A DNA stretch of 64,000 nt. Source: Endocalyx cinctus. Lineage: Eukaryota; Ascomycota; Sordariomycetes; Amphisphaeriales; Apiosporaceae. Below the pieces are notes generated by a model. The model was not told the origin of the DNA. It was given only the letters and a program-made list of their open reading frames with translations, and searched no databases. The stretch lies in assembly GCA_001600455.1 (NCBI GenBank), contig BCKC01000001.1:5420441-5484440 (forward strand), read 5' to 3'. A program made the position numbers and the translations under genes. Positions 1-10,700 of this stretch are shown here, one piece after another (the first letter of the stretch is position 1; each line of letters starts with the position of its first letter).

Positions 1-732
1 TTCAGCACCATCGGAGGTGTCGAACCGGACTGTCATTTGGGCGCTGGCCAGAACTACATCGTCGTCGATGAGTCGGAGGTCGAGCCCTGTCCTCCGCATA
101 TGAGCCCAGTCGAGGGCGCCGCGTTGCCATCTTGCGGGCTTACTGCCTGGCGTGCTCTCGTTATCAAATCGGGTAATGCCAAAAAAGGCCGCAACATTCT
201 TGTTACCGGAATCGGCGGTGGAGTGGCCCTACAAGCCTTACAATTCGGTATCGCTTTAGGTTGTAACATATATGTTACCTCAGGATCTCAGGAGAAGATC
301 GCTAAGGCGCAGCAATTGGGTGCGAAGGGAGGTGTGATATACAAAAATGAAGACTGGCCTACTGCCTTGGGAAAGATGCTGCCGGAAGAGCGTCCATTTC
401 TGGATGCTGTTGTCGACGGAACAGGTGGTAATGTAATTTACAAGACAACAACCCTCCTAAAACCAGGGGGGGTTATTTCGTGCTACGGCATGACAATAGC
501 GCCAGTGATGGACTGGCCTATGCCTGCGGTACTGAAGAATATAGAATTAAGGGGTAGTACTCTAGGATCTAGAGTAGAGTTCAGAGATATGGTTCATTTC
601 GTCAAGGAGAAGAAGATCAGGCCAATCATTAGCCGAACTGTCAAGGGCTTGGACTGTGTAGATGCTATTGAGGGGTTATTCGAAGACCTGAAAGCCGCTA
701 GACAGTTCGGTAAGTTGGTCATTGAGATTTGA
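1..732 (+). CDS. Zinc-type alcohol dehydrogenase / quinone oxidoreductase-like MDR protein, 5' partial
   Basis: The reading frame is open from base 1, so the window cuts off the N-terminus; about 243 C-terminal residues remain and end at a TGA. A glycine-rich nucleotide loop (GIGGGVALQALQ) follows the sequence GLTAWRAL, which matches the NAD(P)H-binding Rossmann half of medium-chain dehydrogenase/reductases. The glycine run is GIGGGV, near the AxxGxxG of quinone-oxidoreductase-like members. The C-terminus (ARQFGKLVIEI) is the usual MDR end. The catalytic domain with any zinc ligands lies outside the window, so substrate and zinc dependence cannot be judged. It probably reduces or oxidises a carbonyl or enoyl group with NADPH in the cytosol. 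It lies 1.3 kb upstream of a P450 on the same strand, so it may be a tailoring enzyme of the same pathway (inference). Confidence 0.85.
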   Translation, partial: FSTIGGVEPDCHLGAGQNYIVVDESEVEPCPPHMSPVEGAALPSCGLTAWRALVIKSGNAKKGRNILVTGIGGGVALQALQFGIALGCNIYVTSGSQEKIAKAQQLGAKGGVIYKNEDWPTALGKMLPEERPFLDAVVDGTGGNVIYKTTTLLKPGGVISCYGMTIAPVMDWPMPAVLKNIELRGSTLGSRVEFRDMVHFVKEKKIRPIISRTVKGLDCVDAIEGLFEDLKAARQFGKLVIEI

Positions 733-2066
733 TTATAGTATAGTCACTAGGGATTCAACATCATAAGGTTTATTCATTCTACATGTTTCAAATGTCTATG
801 ATTATGAAAATAGCTAGGCTGACCTACCAATTACTATAAACACAACTGATTTTTGAGTTTCTTGATTTGTACTTTTCGAAGTCCTAGGCGAGTTCATCCA
901 GAGCTATACACTCTAACGCGGTTTAATTTGATTCACGGGAGTAATTCGGTACTCTACTATTTTTAAGATTCTAGACCCATCCTCCCTTAGTCCTACATGT
1001 AGACGTCTCCGCAGTTCAATTACTCATTGCCTCGGGGATGCCATTACTGCTTCGCAAAGAACTGTTGTTTAGATAGACGTTTAATTTCTCCTCAAGTAGC
1101 TTAGTTGTTATCACGAATCTGCAAGACATAATACTTTAGCGTCACCTAGTGATATTGTTAAAAGTTAATGCATAGCTCATACTACACAGTATTATCTAAG
1201 TGCATGCTCACCCCAGAATAGAGAACCCTGTCGTAAGATGTGAATGGGAGCCTCCATTCTGCATGTCAGTATTTACAATTGATTTAGGAAATAAAAAATC
1301 TGGGGAAGAATAATATGAGCCACTTGATAGCTTATGTGACATCTATAGATATTACATATAGGAATTACAGATGTAGTAACTTTAAGTAGTTAGTTACTAT
1401 ATAGGGTAGCACTGCAAGTGAGACGACTCATTTTTCATCGCGCCACATAAGTATCGTGTACCTTGAATAATCGTGGGGTTGAAACTAAATGCGAATTATA
1501 TTCTCACATTTTATATATTGTCGCATTTTAATGCTTCATTTGCAATCGTTCGACCAAAGTCCATAGTTATGGCGTCAGCGCGTGTTATCAAAATTGGAGG
1601 TACTATAAACCATACGCCATCGAATAATTCAAGCAGCCAATAGCTTCTAATCTTACATGCATCGAATACAATCAGACTGCTTGCCAAAAAGAGATCATGA
1701 GTTGTTAAACAAACCTCACGCAAACACACCGAAAAGGGGCCGTGCGGTAGGGCGGATTTCTAAGTAATAATTAATAAGTCAGGGTTGAATGGATATGATG
1801 CTACCTCGATACCATGAGTAGATGGCAGCAAGGGAACTTTGTTACTTATTTTCATCTCAAATAGTTCTCTAGGTTGTCTTTGATGCTCTTTTTCTAATCA
1901 TCTTCTCATCTTCAAGGGGTAAATCGGCAGACAACTGGGTATGTCTGTTTAATTATTCCTTAACACGACGAATCTGGGTATTCTGACACTCTGAACTATA
2001 CATTCGCCCTTAATACTAGGAATTGTTATTTCTATCATTTATTTCACAACCTCATAGATAATAACA
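733..2066. other. AT-rich spacer between MDR gene and P450
   Basis: No reading frame with coding character and no recognisable RNA gene. The last few hundred bases should hold the P450 promoter and leader. No clear operator motif was seen. Confidence 0.6.
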
Positions 2067-3857
2067 ATGTCTCACTTTATTCTGGCTATAGGTACTATAG
2101 TTCTATTATATGTTTGCAGGAATGTCTACTCTCTGGTGAAAAACATTATCGACGCCCGAAAAAGTGGGGTGCCGATGCTATTTATACCCATAAACCAAAA
2201 TCATTTTCTTTGGTTGATAATATATACCACCGGAAGCCATCTCCTACGGAAGTTCCTCCCTACATGGCTGTGGCAGCGTGTCTCCCTGGCTATCTTGGGA
2301 TGGGAGTTTCATGAGAAGTTACGGCCATTCAAACAGTTGGCGGCGCGCTACGGAGACGACGAGCTATGCAATTCATTCGTTCTCGCCGGATTCGGCACGC
2401 TTGACTTTTGGACAGCCGATCCTAAGGCTGCCGAAGAAATATGCTTGCGAGTCCGTGACTTCGAAGTGCCATGGGCGCTGGAGTATGCGTTGGGGGTTTA
2501 CGGCCCAAATGTCATGACCACAAATGGGGATACGTGGGTCAGGCATCGAAGAATAGCCACAAGCGTAATAGGGGATCGCATACTGAAGACGGTGTTTGAC
2601 GAGTCCACACGTCAGACTCATGGTTTACTTGATCAAGTTTTCCACCCATCTACGAGCAACCCCAACTCTGTTGAAACGCGATTCATCTTTGACATGGTAA
2701 AAAAGGTCACAATACATGTTCTCTTCGGCACAAGTATGGGCAATCAAGTCGATTGGAGTTCTGAAGATGATAAACCAGAACCAGGGTACACGATGACTCA
2801 GATAGAGTCTCTCACGGCAGTTGTTTCCAACATCGCAGGAGCTGCTATCATTCCAACAGCGATTCTCACCCGTTGGCCTAAGTGGCTTCCTGGATATTCA
2901 AAATTAACAGGTCTCGGGTACGCCAAGCTCGAAGTCCATCAACGCACTAAGATAACTCTCGAAGAAGGGCGCAAACGCATGAACAACCACGATACACAGG
3001 GCTGGGACACCAACAATATTATAAGCAAGCTCTTACAAGCATCAAACGATCATGACACCTCTAGTCAGAATCTTTCTGGGGACGAGATGATTAGTAACTT
3101 ATTCGTACTAAGCGCTGCGGGCTATGAAACAACAGCAACTACGCTAGCATATGCCATCGTCCTTCTGGCGAGACATCCTCAGTGGGAAGAGTGGCTTCTA
3201 GAGGAAATTGACACTCTTATCCCGGAAGGAGTTACGCAGCCAGTTGAGTACGTGTCGGTGTTCCCACGGGCAAATCGCATAATGGCCTTTATGCTGGAGA
3301 CTCTAAGACTCTATCCCCCGGCACCACACGTGCACAGGGAAGTAAGCAGCCATCAGACCTTTCAAACGTCTACGGGCACAGTTCTTCTACCTCCCGGCAC
3401 CAGGATCTTTGTCAATTCTTTGGCAATACACCTGCTGCCAGCATGGCGTGATATAAATCGTCAGTCGGACCCGGAATTCTTCAAGCCTGACCCTGGCGTC
3501 TTAGACGAATATACATTTCGCCCCTCACGATGGCTCGAAGCTCCAGGGTCAGCTCATGCTATTTATCATCCCCCAAAAGGAATGTTTCTTCCTTGGGCGA
3601 TCGGTCCTAGGGTCTGTCCAGGTCAACGTATGGCCCAAGTAGAGTTCACGGCCGTGCTATTAGCTTTACTACGTAGACATCGGGTTTCAGCCACTCCGCT
3701 GAAGGGTGAAGAAACAAAGGAGATGGAGGAGAGGCTGGACGCTCATCTGAGTGATAGTAGTTGGGTCACGGTCCTTCAGATGAATGGTGTATTTGACGCT
3801 AAAGAAACCGAAACTGAAACTAAAGGTCTGTGTTTGACGATATCTAAGAGGAGATAA
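2067..3857 (+). CDS. Cytochrome P450 monooxygenase, membrane-anchored
   Basis: A single-exon frame of 596 residues with an ATG start in an A-rich context (ACAATG). Residues 1 to about 22 form a hydrophobic anchor for the ER membrane. The I-helix oxygen-activation motif AAGYETTATT is near residue 350, the ExxR pair is E411/R414 in ETLRLYPP, and the heme loop WAIGPRVCPG places the thiolate ligand at C517. Trp replaces the canonical Phe at the start of the heme loop, which is common in fungal P450s (family knowledge). The length is slightly above the usual 500 to 550 because of an extended N-terminus and a polar tail. It would hydroxylate or epoxidise a lipophilic substrate using NADPH-P450 reductase. 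The MDR enzyme upstream and the NRPS-like gene downstream, all on the plus strand, suggest a biosynthetic role. CYP family not assigned. Confidence 0.93.
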   Translation: MSHFILAIGTIVLLYVCRNVYSLVKNIIDARKSGVPMLFIPINQNHFLWLIIYTTGSHLLRKFLPTWLWQRVSLAILGWEFHEKLRPFKQLAARYGDDELCNSFVLAGFGTLDFWTADPKAAEEICLRVRDFEVPWALEYALGVYGPNVMTTNGDTWVRHRRIATSVIGDRILKTVFDESTRQTHGLLDQVFHPSTSNPNSVETRFIFDMVKKVTIHVLFGTSMGNQVDWSSEDDKPEPGYTMTQIESLTAVVSNIAGAAIIPTAILTRWPKWLPGYSKLTGLGYAKLEVHQRTKITLEEGRKRMNNHDTQGWDTNNIISKLLQASNDHDTSSQNLSGDEMISNLFVLSAAGYETTATTLAYAIVLLARHPQWEEWLLEEIDTLIPEGVTQPVEYVSVFPRANRIMAFMLETLRLYPPAPHVHREVSSHQTFQTSTGTVLLPPGTRIFVNSLAIHLLPAWRDINRQSDPEFFKPDPGVLDEYTFRPSRWLEAPGSAHAIYHPPKGMFLPWAIGPRVCPGQRMAQVEFTAVLLALLRRHRVSATPLKGEETKEMEERLDAHLSDSSWVTVLQMNGVFDAKETETETKGLCLTISKRR

Positions 3858-5971
3858 CGATGGAGCAAACAGTAAGTAAGCGAAATCTACATGCTACCTG
3901 ACCTTTCCAACATCAAAGTTGTCGGATAATTATTGGATTTACTATAAGCTTATTAGCCAATTAACGAGTGACCATTATCAGACCCTATAATAATTTATAC
4001 AATTATTCTTCATTAGGGTGATAATAGATGATTATGTAGATGTAGGGGGTCAAAAGATTCGGTGCCTAGTGATGCATTCAACATTATTCTCTGAACATAA
4101 ACTACGCACACTCTAGTGGAACCTCTTCCCCCAATCCTCACTCGTGAAGGTTAAATGACTAGAGCGTTAAGCATGTAGTAAACCACCACATCAGATGAAA
4201 GATATGGCGGAAAACTTACCTCGTAGTTAGCACAGTAATACTACTTTAAACAAACAAAAAAAAAAAAATTGGCCGGCGGAGCAAGTCGAGTATCTAAATA
4301 CAGGACCTCTAAGTAATTGACTGGGAAAGGCATTTATGTTGACGACACAGTGGCCTTAACCCATTCAACTACTTAGAATCCTCCTGCTGTCCGTGGAAAC
4401 CTCAACACTTATTTGTATTTATAACCCTTCAACAAAGGTAATGGGACTTTGGTTTTTAATTTTTTTTTTTTTTTTGGAAATATATTACAATATGAAATCA
4501 CATCCCATCAAACTATATTTTATATCAGCTTGAAGTATTTTCTGCCAAGATTCTTTTGACTAGAACCGATCATGTCCTTCTGGGTAAGACAAGATGGGAT
4601 ATCCACATCATCAATCGAACACCAGCTCAACAATTTATCTGACAGCAGACTTCAAGCTTACGTTGTTTATTAGAACACTACCACACACGCGCAACTAAAT
4701 GCTGACCGTTGAGTTCTTAAAATCTGACAGGTACATATGATCAGATGAAGTATGGTTGATTCGCATATTATAAGGTAATATAGAGCGATCTTTGGTATTT
4801 ACATTGAAAGAAACTTTATTTCCACGCCATCCCCATACTCCGGTGAGAACAGTGATGCTACCCAAAGGGACTGGAAAGCAGACTAGTTATCGCCAACCTA
4901 GACATGATTCACTGGTTAAGAACGATGCTAAGAAATGAGTAATCAGCACCTAATCGCAAAAGAAAATAATAATACACATAAGCTTAAGGTAGAGTGGGAC
5001 TATTCCGGCATATGCATTCGAAATAGCTGTATTAGCAACTACCTAATTAGAATAAACGCTGTCCATATCATCAATGCTCTTTATCATCAATGCTCTTGAT
5101 GCTCCAATCAAAGTATCCTATTGATGTAAGCTGTAAGATACAGCATGGTATAGTAGATAGTTCATGTCGGAGTGTATCTACAACAACGCCGGGGAATAAT
5201 AATTACAATAATTGTATGTGCAAAACTCGCAGCTGACTACTCGAGGGTGTGCAATGTTTACCGAGGGGTTTAACAACGACAAATCAAGCCCGAGTTCAAG
5301 ATTTACATCCCATCTCAACTAACCTTCGTTAACCTCCCCAGCAAAAGTCCATACCCCCTAGTCAACTATAACCTGGTATATGTGGTTGCCCAGGGCTCCA
5401 CTTGGCCCATAATCATCCCACTTCCAGTATCCGCATCCCCAGCCCGTCTCAGTTCGTTTGTCTGGCGCACCTCGAATAAGACAGACACCATGATAGTCAA
5501 GTTCCGAGGAATTGCAGCACGTTTAGACATCTACCTATTTGAAATCACTTTTCTCTAGGTGCAGAGGGTGGTCAGCACTTATCAGGCACATGTCTTAGTT
5601 AATTTAACACAGAGATTTGCCAACATGCTTGAAAGCACCCCTTAACTACTAACGATAACGAGGCGGTTTCCTTGATAGAATGGTTTCTCCGATATCTGAT
5701 CTCACTCAGCTACGATGTAAACTCCTCGATATTCAATCGTTGTCGGTCTTGTAACTGTTTCCGTATATTTCCATCCGAGAGACACCCTGTGAAGTGCCCA
5801 TCCCTTTATTTACATTATTCTGTTCCATGACTCTCGATCGTACTAGAGTTCTTTAGAAAATTATTGATTTTCCCGCCCCAAAACAAATGGCGCGACATCA
5901 TTACTTTGGACCATTCTATTTATCACTTTACTCCGAGAGTTATTCCGAGGAAACCCCCTTATCCGATCGCC
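3858..5971. other. Gene-free AT-rich spacer with a 16-bp tandem duplication
   Basis: About 2.1 kb with no credible coding frame. It holds A/T homopolymer runs near 4257 and 4461 and an exact tandem copy of a 16-mer (TATCATCAATGCTCTT) at 5066-5097. The proximal promoter of the NRPS-like gene must lie in the last few hundred bases. Confidence 0.6.
5066..5097. repeat. Exact 16-bp tandem duplication
   Basis: Two adjacent identical copies of TATCATCAATGCTCTT. Probably replication slippage; no function evident. Confidence 0.8.
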
Positions 5972-8917
5972 ATGACACCAAGCACAATCAAGTCGCTGGC
6001 TGAGGTTGACGAATCAACGTTGGTGGAAATTGCCAGAGCCTGTGACATTCCTACCAACGTGATTGAGGATGTCTACGGCTGCACTCCGATGCAAATGATA
6101 ATGGTATCTGAAACGAGATCCGAAAGGTTCCAATTTATCCTCTCTTTCAGCTCTACCATGGATATCGAGCGGTTTTGCCAGGCAGTTCGGTTACTCGTGT
6201 CGATGAATTCCATCTTGCGTACGCGAATTGTCGAATGCAGCCTTGGTACCGTGCAAGTCGTTACGAACGAGGAACACGTTACCGAGCGCCTATCCGGCGA
6301 CCTCGAGAAATATATCGATGATGATCAAACACACAGCTTCGGTCTAGGGGAGCTTCATTTTCGCACGGCGTTCGTCGATAGGGTGTTCGTAGCAACAATT
6401 CATCATGCCATTTTTGACTATTGGAGTATGTCCATATTCCTGGGGCACGACTTGCCGGCTGCTTACTACGGCCACCCAGTATATCCTCGCCCTTCATACA
6501 AGCAATTCACATTGAATTATTTGAGCATCGATGAATCTGCTGCGAAGTCATTCTGGGCATCTAGATTCAAGGGCTCTCCGGCTATTTTCCCTAAAGTTAA
6601 GCCAGGCTTGATACTGTCCTCGGTAGCAAAGCCGAGTCGAAAGATATCCTTAGAACAAATTGGTCGTTCAATATCCCCTAGCCATCTACCGTACTTCATC
6701 GAAGTAGCATGGGCTTTGACGAACTCTATTTATGCTGCTAGTGACAGCGTTGCATACGGCTATGTCTTATCGGGCCGACAACCTAACCCAGATGGTACTG
6801 AAACGACGCTGGGGCCGACTAATACTGAAGTACCGGTGCAGGTCAACTTGCAACGCAATATGACCGTCGAGTGGCTTGTCAAAGAGAGAGCTGCAGCTTT
6901 GCGACAGCTGCAAACGCATCGCGCTTCGCAATATAACCTTACTTCTATCGCAACTGTCAACGAAGCTGCCAAAATTGCCTCGGGATTCAACATGCTGTTA
7001 AATATCATCCCATCAATGTGGATGAGCTACGAAGACGCCAATGTGAAGTTCGACAGATCGATATGGCGGGGAAGATATTTTGCCCTGGGGATAGTCTGCG
7101 TGATCCATGATGATACGGTATCAATTGAACCAAAATCTGACTCGGCCGTCGTGTGTGATCGTCAACTTGAACGAATCGTAAATCAATTCGAATACACGTT
7201 GCGATTAGTCACGGAGGTCCCTCTATACACGAAGATAGACGACTTGCCACTACTGAACGCCTCTGATCTAGCCGAGATCATGCCATGGAACAAAAACATA
7301 CCATCTCAAAATGAATGTCTTCATGAGCTATTCCGAGCCCGTGCCAAAGCCCAACCAGAGGCGATGGCTGTGGAAGCAAGCGACGGGAGCGCTAGTTATA
7401 ACATGCTAGACGAGAAATCAGAACACCTGGCATACGAGCTAAATAGAAGAGGCGTTTCTTCTGGACAATCAGTTGTTTCGATTTTTGACAATTCTCTCTC
7501 GGCCATTGTTGCTATCATTGGTATCATAAAGGCTGGCGGAGTATGCGTTCCAATTCACAAGCATGATGAGCGGGTAGACGATATCATCTGCATGACCAAG
7601 GCAAAAATCATCATTGCTTCGTCTCCAGTAAATATTCATTCAATGGGCCTCAAATCTGATATCGTCGTCATCGAAACCAACTGTACTACAGAATGGTCCA
7701 AGCTTGACAATCCTGGCCCCCTTCCTGTGACGTCTCCTGAGGACCTCGCCTACATAACTTTTACGGGTGGCAGCAAAAACAAAGATATAAAAGGCGTCTT
7801 ACACGATCACCGCTCTTTGGTTTCGTCCTTGACATATAGTGCACGGCACTTTGGCTGGGGAGCTGACTCTCGCATTCTGCAGTTCGCCCCGTACAACAAT
7901 TACATCAGCATAACTGAGATTTTCGGCGCGCTCATCTTTGGGGGTTGCGTCTGCATTCCTCCGGAGGAAGTTTGCAGAAGCAGCAGCACGGATTCCAAAC
8001 TCTTCAAATCCATCGCATCCATGAGTATGAATTGGGCAATATTGCCTCCAAGAATTCTGCTCGATATTTCGCCCGACAAAGTTCCTAGCCTCAAGTCTGT
8101 AGTCTCTGTTGGTGAGCCTGTCACAGCCGAGGTCTCAAATCGCTGGGGTACCACGGCTCGTCTATACAATTGCTGGGGTGCACGCGAAGCTTCACCTTTT
8201 AGCACCATCGCCAAGATTACACCTTCTCCCCGCCCCTATCCCGAAATTATAGGCAGTCCAGTGGGATGTGCCGTCTGGATAGTGGATCCTAGTAGTCCTC
8301 ACAAGCTGTGTCCGATTGGGGCAGTAGGTGAGCTTTGGATTGAAGGTCCCGGCGTGGCCAGGGGTTATCTAAGCGACGAAGCTATGTCTGCGACTGCTTT
8401 TACCTCGGCCCCTCCTCCGTGGGAGAAGCCTTCTAGCCCTTCTTTTGAAGAGAGAAAAGGGCATGTACGGCTTTACCGCACCGGAGATCTGGGCAAGTAT
8501 AATCCTGACGGAAATATATCTTTCGTCGGTAGACGAGCCAACCAAGTTAAAGTGGGTAGCCAGAAAATCCAGCTTGAAGAAATTGAGAGAACGTTAGTTG
8601 AATGCAGCAATGTTAGAGACATTTTTGTCTCGACCAAAATTTTCGCCGGCCGAACGCAACTGGTCGCGGTGGTTTGCTTAGACAGCCGACAACAAGAGTC
8701 GACTACGACAGATCTGCAAAGACCGGGCGAAGAAGAAATACACTCTCATAAGGACGTAGAGGCGCTTCTTGGTGCTGTCCGCGATTATGCCAGAGATAGT
8801 CTGCCGTCGAAGAGCGTTCCTAATTCTTGGCTTGTCGTTGAGAGATTACCTCGACTGCGGTCGGGAAAGTTAGACAGAGCCGCCATTTATGAGATGTTAA
8901 AAACGAGACGTAAATGA
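5972..8917 (+). CDS. NRPS-like protein with condensation and adenylation domains, no carrier domain
   Basis: 981 residues from the ATG at 5972 (context GCCATGA). The frame is open further upstream, but only from a TTG, so the first ATG is preferred. The condensation domain covers roughly residues 20-430: a C1-like VYGCTPMQ and the catalytic HHAIFDYW at 144-151, with Tyr where HHxxxDG has Gly. The adenylation domain covers roughly 450-980. The A3 phosphate loop is degenerate (TFTGGSKNKDIKG, 596-608), A5 is NCWGARE, A7 is YRTGDLG (D839), A8 is GRRANQVKVGSQKIQLEEIE, and A10 is SGKLDR with the adenylate lysine K966. The protein stops 15 residues after K966, so no thiolation domain or thioesterase/reductase is present. 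It would activate an amino or aryl acid and needs a carrier in trans, or it is a decayed remnant. Neighbouring P450, MDR and RTA1-like genes suggest a small metabolite cluster. Confidence 0.88.
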   Translation: MTPSTIKSLAEVDESTLVEIARACDIPTNVIEDVYGCTPMQMIMVSETRSERFQFILSFSSTMDIERFCQAVRLLVSMNSILRTRIVECSLGTVQVVTNEEHVTERLSGDLEKYIDDDQTHSFGLGELHFRTAFVDRVFVATIHHAIFDYWSMSIFLGHDLPAAYYGHPVYPRPSYKQFTLNYLSIDESAAKSFWASRFKGSPAIFPKVKPGLILSSVAKPSRKISLEQIGRSISPSHLPYFIEVAWALTNSIYAASDSVAYGYVLSGRQPNPDGTETTLGPTNTEVPVQVNLQRNMTVEWLVKERAAALRQLQTHRASQYNLTSIATVNEAAKIASGFNMLLNIIPSMWMSYEDANVKFDRSIWRGRYFALGIVCVIHDDTVSIEPKSDSAVVCDRQLERIVNQFEYTLRLVTEVPLYTKIDDLPLLNASDLAEIMPWNKNIPSQNECLHELFRARAKAQPEAMAVEASDGSASYNMLDEKSEHLAYELNRRGVSSGQSVVSIFDNSLSAIVAIIGIIKAGGVCVPIHKHDERVDDIICMTKAKIIIASSPVNIHSMGLKSDIVVIETNCTTEWSKLDNPGPLPVTSPEDLAYITFTGGSKNKDIKGVLHDHRSLVSSLTYSARHFGWGADSRILQFAPYNNYISITEIFGALIFGGCVCIPPEEVCRSSSTDSKLFKSIASMSMNWAILPPRILLDISPDKVPSLKSVVSVGEPVTAEVSNRWGTTARLYNCWGAREASPFSTIAKITPSPRPYPEIIGSPVGCAVWIVDPSSPHKLCPIGAVGELWIEGPGVARGYLSDEAMSATAFTSAPPPWEKPSSPSFEERKGHVRLYRTGDLGKYNPDGNISFVGRRANQVKVGSQKIQLEEIERTLVECSNVRDIFVSTKIFAGRTQLVAVVCLDSRQQESTTTDLQRPGEEEIHSHKDVEALLGAVRDYARDSLPSKSVPNSWLVVERLPRLRSGKLDRAAIYEMLKTRRK

Positions 8918-9402
8918 GTTTTCAACTCCACTAGTTAAATCACCACTCGTGTCACAGAACCGAAATTACCAAACATATTCTCAGTACATTGAGTAGTGAA
9001 AGGTCGATGATAAGATCGAATGTATAATTATTCACACGATTTCGAAACTTACCAAATTCGCAATAAGTAATTACACTGTGCCTATCAAATCTGTAGCAAG
9101 TCAGAGGTAATATATGAAGATTCACCCGAGTCTTCGTATCTCAACCTGAATTAACTATTGACGATATTTATTACCGTGATAACATAAAAAATAATTTATC
9201 CTACGCAGTAGGTACATCTAGGACCCTATGCTCATAATAAGCACCACCTAGACCTTAACATTAACCTGTAAGACACACCGTAGCGGACTGAGATCTGCAT
9301 TGATTTTCCAACATCATTTATTCCTATTCGAGTCAGAGATATAACCTCCAGCTGACAGAGTAGTACGGAAGATCGAGCTAGGAATAGTTGTATGACGACT
9401 TC
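8918..9402. other. Spacer between convergent NRPS-like and RTA1-like genes
   Basis: AT-rich 3' flanks of two convergent genes. There is no thiolation-domain coding sequence in any frame here, which supports the NRPS-like protein ending after the adenylation domain. Confidence 0.6.
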
Positions 9403-10700
9403 TCAATCGCGAAAATTAGTCGTTGGATAATCATTTAGCTCCCTAACCGACCTATAAGGATCTTTCTTTCGGAAAAGGATGCCGAAGGTACATAAATACG
9501 CGATCTTAGCTATGAGAGGTCTATCATCGGCGTACTCCTCCCCCTCAATTTCGGTCCTACCGTCTTCCGATAGGTGAACGAGGTAGTTTCTCGGCAGGTA
9601 ATGACCTGGGTTCCATATGTTCCATAAGAAGGAATTAAGCAACATCATCATTGCCTCAAAGACGTAGAAGTACCATTCGTATCGAAGGAGAGGGCTCAAA
9701 TTTTTATTCGACTCGGGATCTTGAAGATTCACGGATGTGCTGGCCGTATGTTCTACCAGGCGATAGATAGAGCGTATCGCAATGAGCGTCATACTCACGT
9801 ACAGTGTGATCAGAGGAGTTGGGACAGCCCTCGCGGATACCTTGCCTCTAATGCACCGGTAATGAAACATGCTCGCGATGCAGGTAAAGATGGCGATTAC
9901 GGCGAGTTGAATCCCGATCGCAGCTAGTACCAGGTGACTCCCCAGCTGTTGTTGGCTCGCGGCCGCGGATGGGTTCGCGGACAAGGCTACGCCGACTGCG
10001 TTCAATGCTTCGACAACGGCCAGCAAGCCGCCGAATATCGACAAGATATTACCCGGAGGAAGGGGTGCGAGGAATGGCACGTAATAAAGAACTCGACCCA
10101 GGACGTGGTAGTTGGCAAGTTCAAGCAGGGGTCTTCGTTATTTTCGTTTAGAGCAAAAACAGAAACCGAGAGGATTAGTTCCGGTGAATCAGAATTTCGA
10201 GTTGAATATGTGATGAAAATGTGTAGTAAACTTACGGGCACACGTATATAAACACTTGGCTTAAGATATAAGGAATCAATACGTTATCGTCGCTATCACT
10301 AACGTATATATAGTTATAGGCGCCATATTCTCGTAATGCATAACCGGCAGTAAACAGGACAGCGCATAGAGGGTGTAGCCCAATCACCTTCCAGGACTTG
10401 TAGAGACTAAGGGTCATCACCATACTCAGTATACTTGATTTATTGTGGAAGTATAGTGTTATAGTAATAATTGATGGAAAAACTCACAAGCACTGCCATA
10501 TATGACCAACGGCGGATATGGCATAGGCGATGATGAAGAATATGGGAGCTCCTTTATTAGGAGCGTAGACGTAGAGGCTCCCGGGAACTAGTTATATGTA
10601 TTTGTTAGTATACTCAAGTAACGATAACTCTATCACTTGAATCTTGAGATCTTTTTGGTTTAAATTTTGGGAATTCCCTACCAATTGCACCCTCTGACAT
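9403..10700 (-). CDS. RTA1-like seven-helix membrane protein (putative lipid exporter family)
   Basis: I rebuilt four exons on the minus strand: 10700-10682, 10587-10488, 10424-10236 and 10132-9403. They total 1038 nt and 345 residues. Intron 1 has a perfect TACTAAC branch site before its TAG acceptor. The joined protein has family hallmarks: the N-terminal IVPGSLYVYAPNKGAP, then GHIWQC, a central LLELANYHVLGRVLYYVPFL, and a late YEWYFYVFEA followed by NPGHYLP. About seven hydrophobic segments are visible, ending in a charged cytosolic tail. RTA1/RTM1/RSB1-type proteins sit in plasma or vacuolar membranes and are linked to sterol-inhibitor tolerance and sphingoid-base release (family knowledge). 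Next to the NRPS-like and P450 genes it could give self-protection or export (inference). It is convergent with the NRPS-like gene. Confidence 0.88.

Noticed and set aside
5864..5971. Longer NRPS-like start at 5864
   Set aside because: It begins with TTG; the first ATG is 5972, in a good context. An extra upstream exon cannot be excluded.
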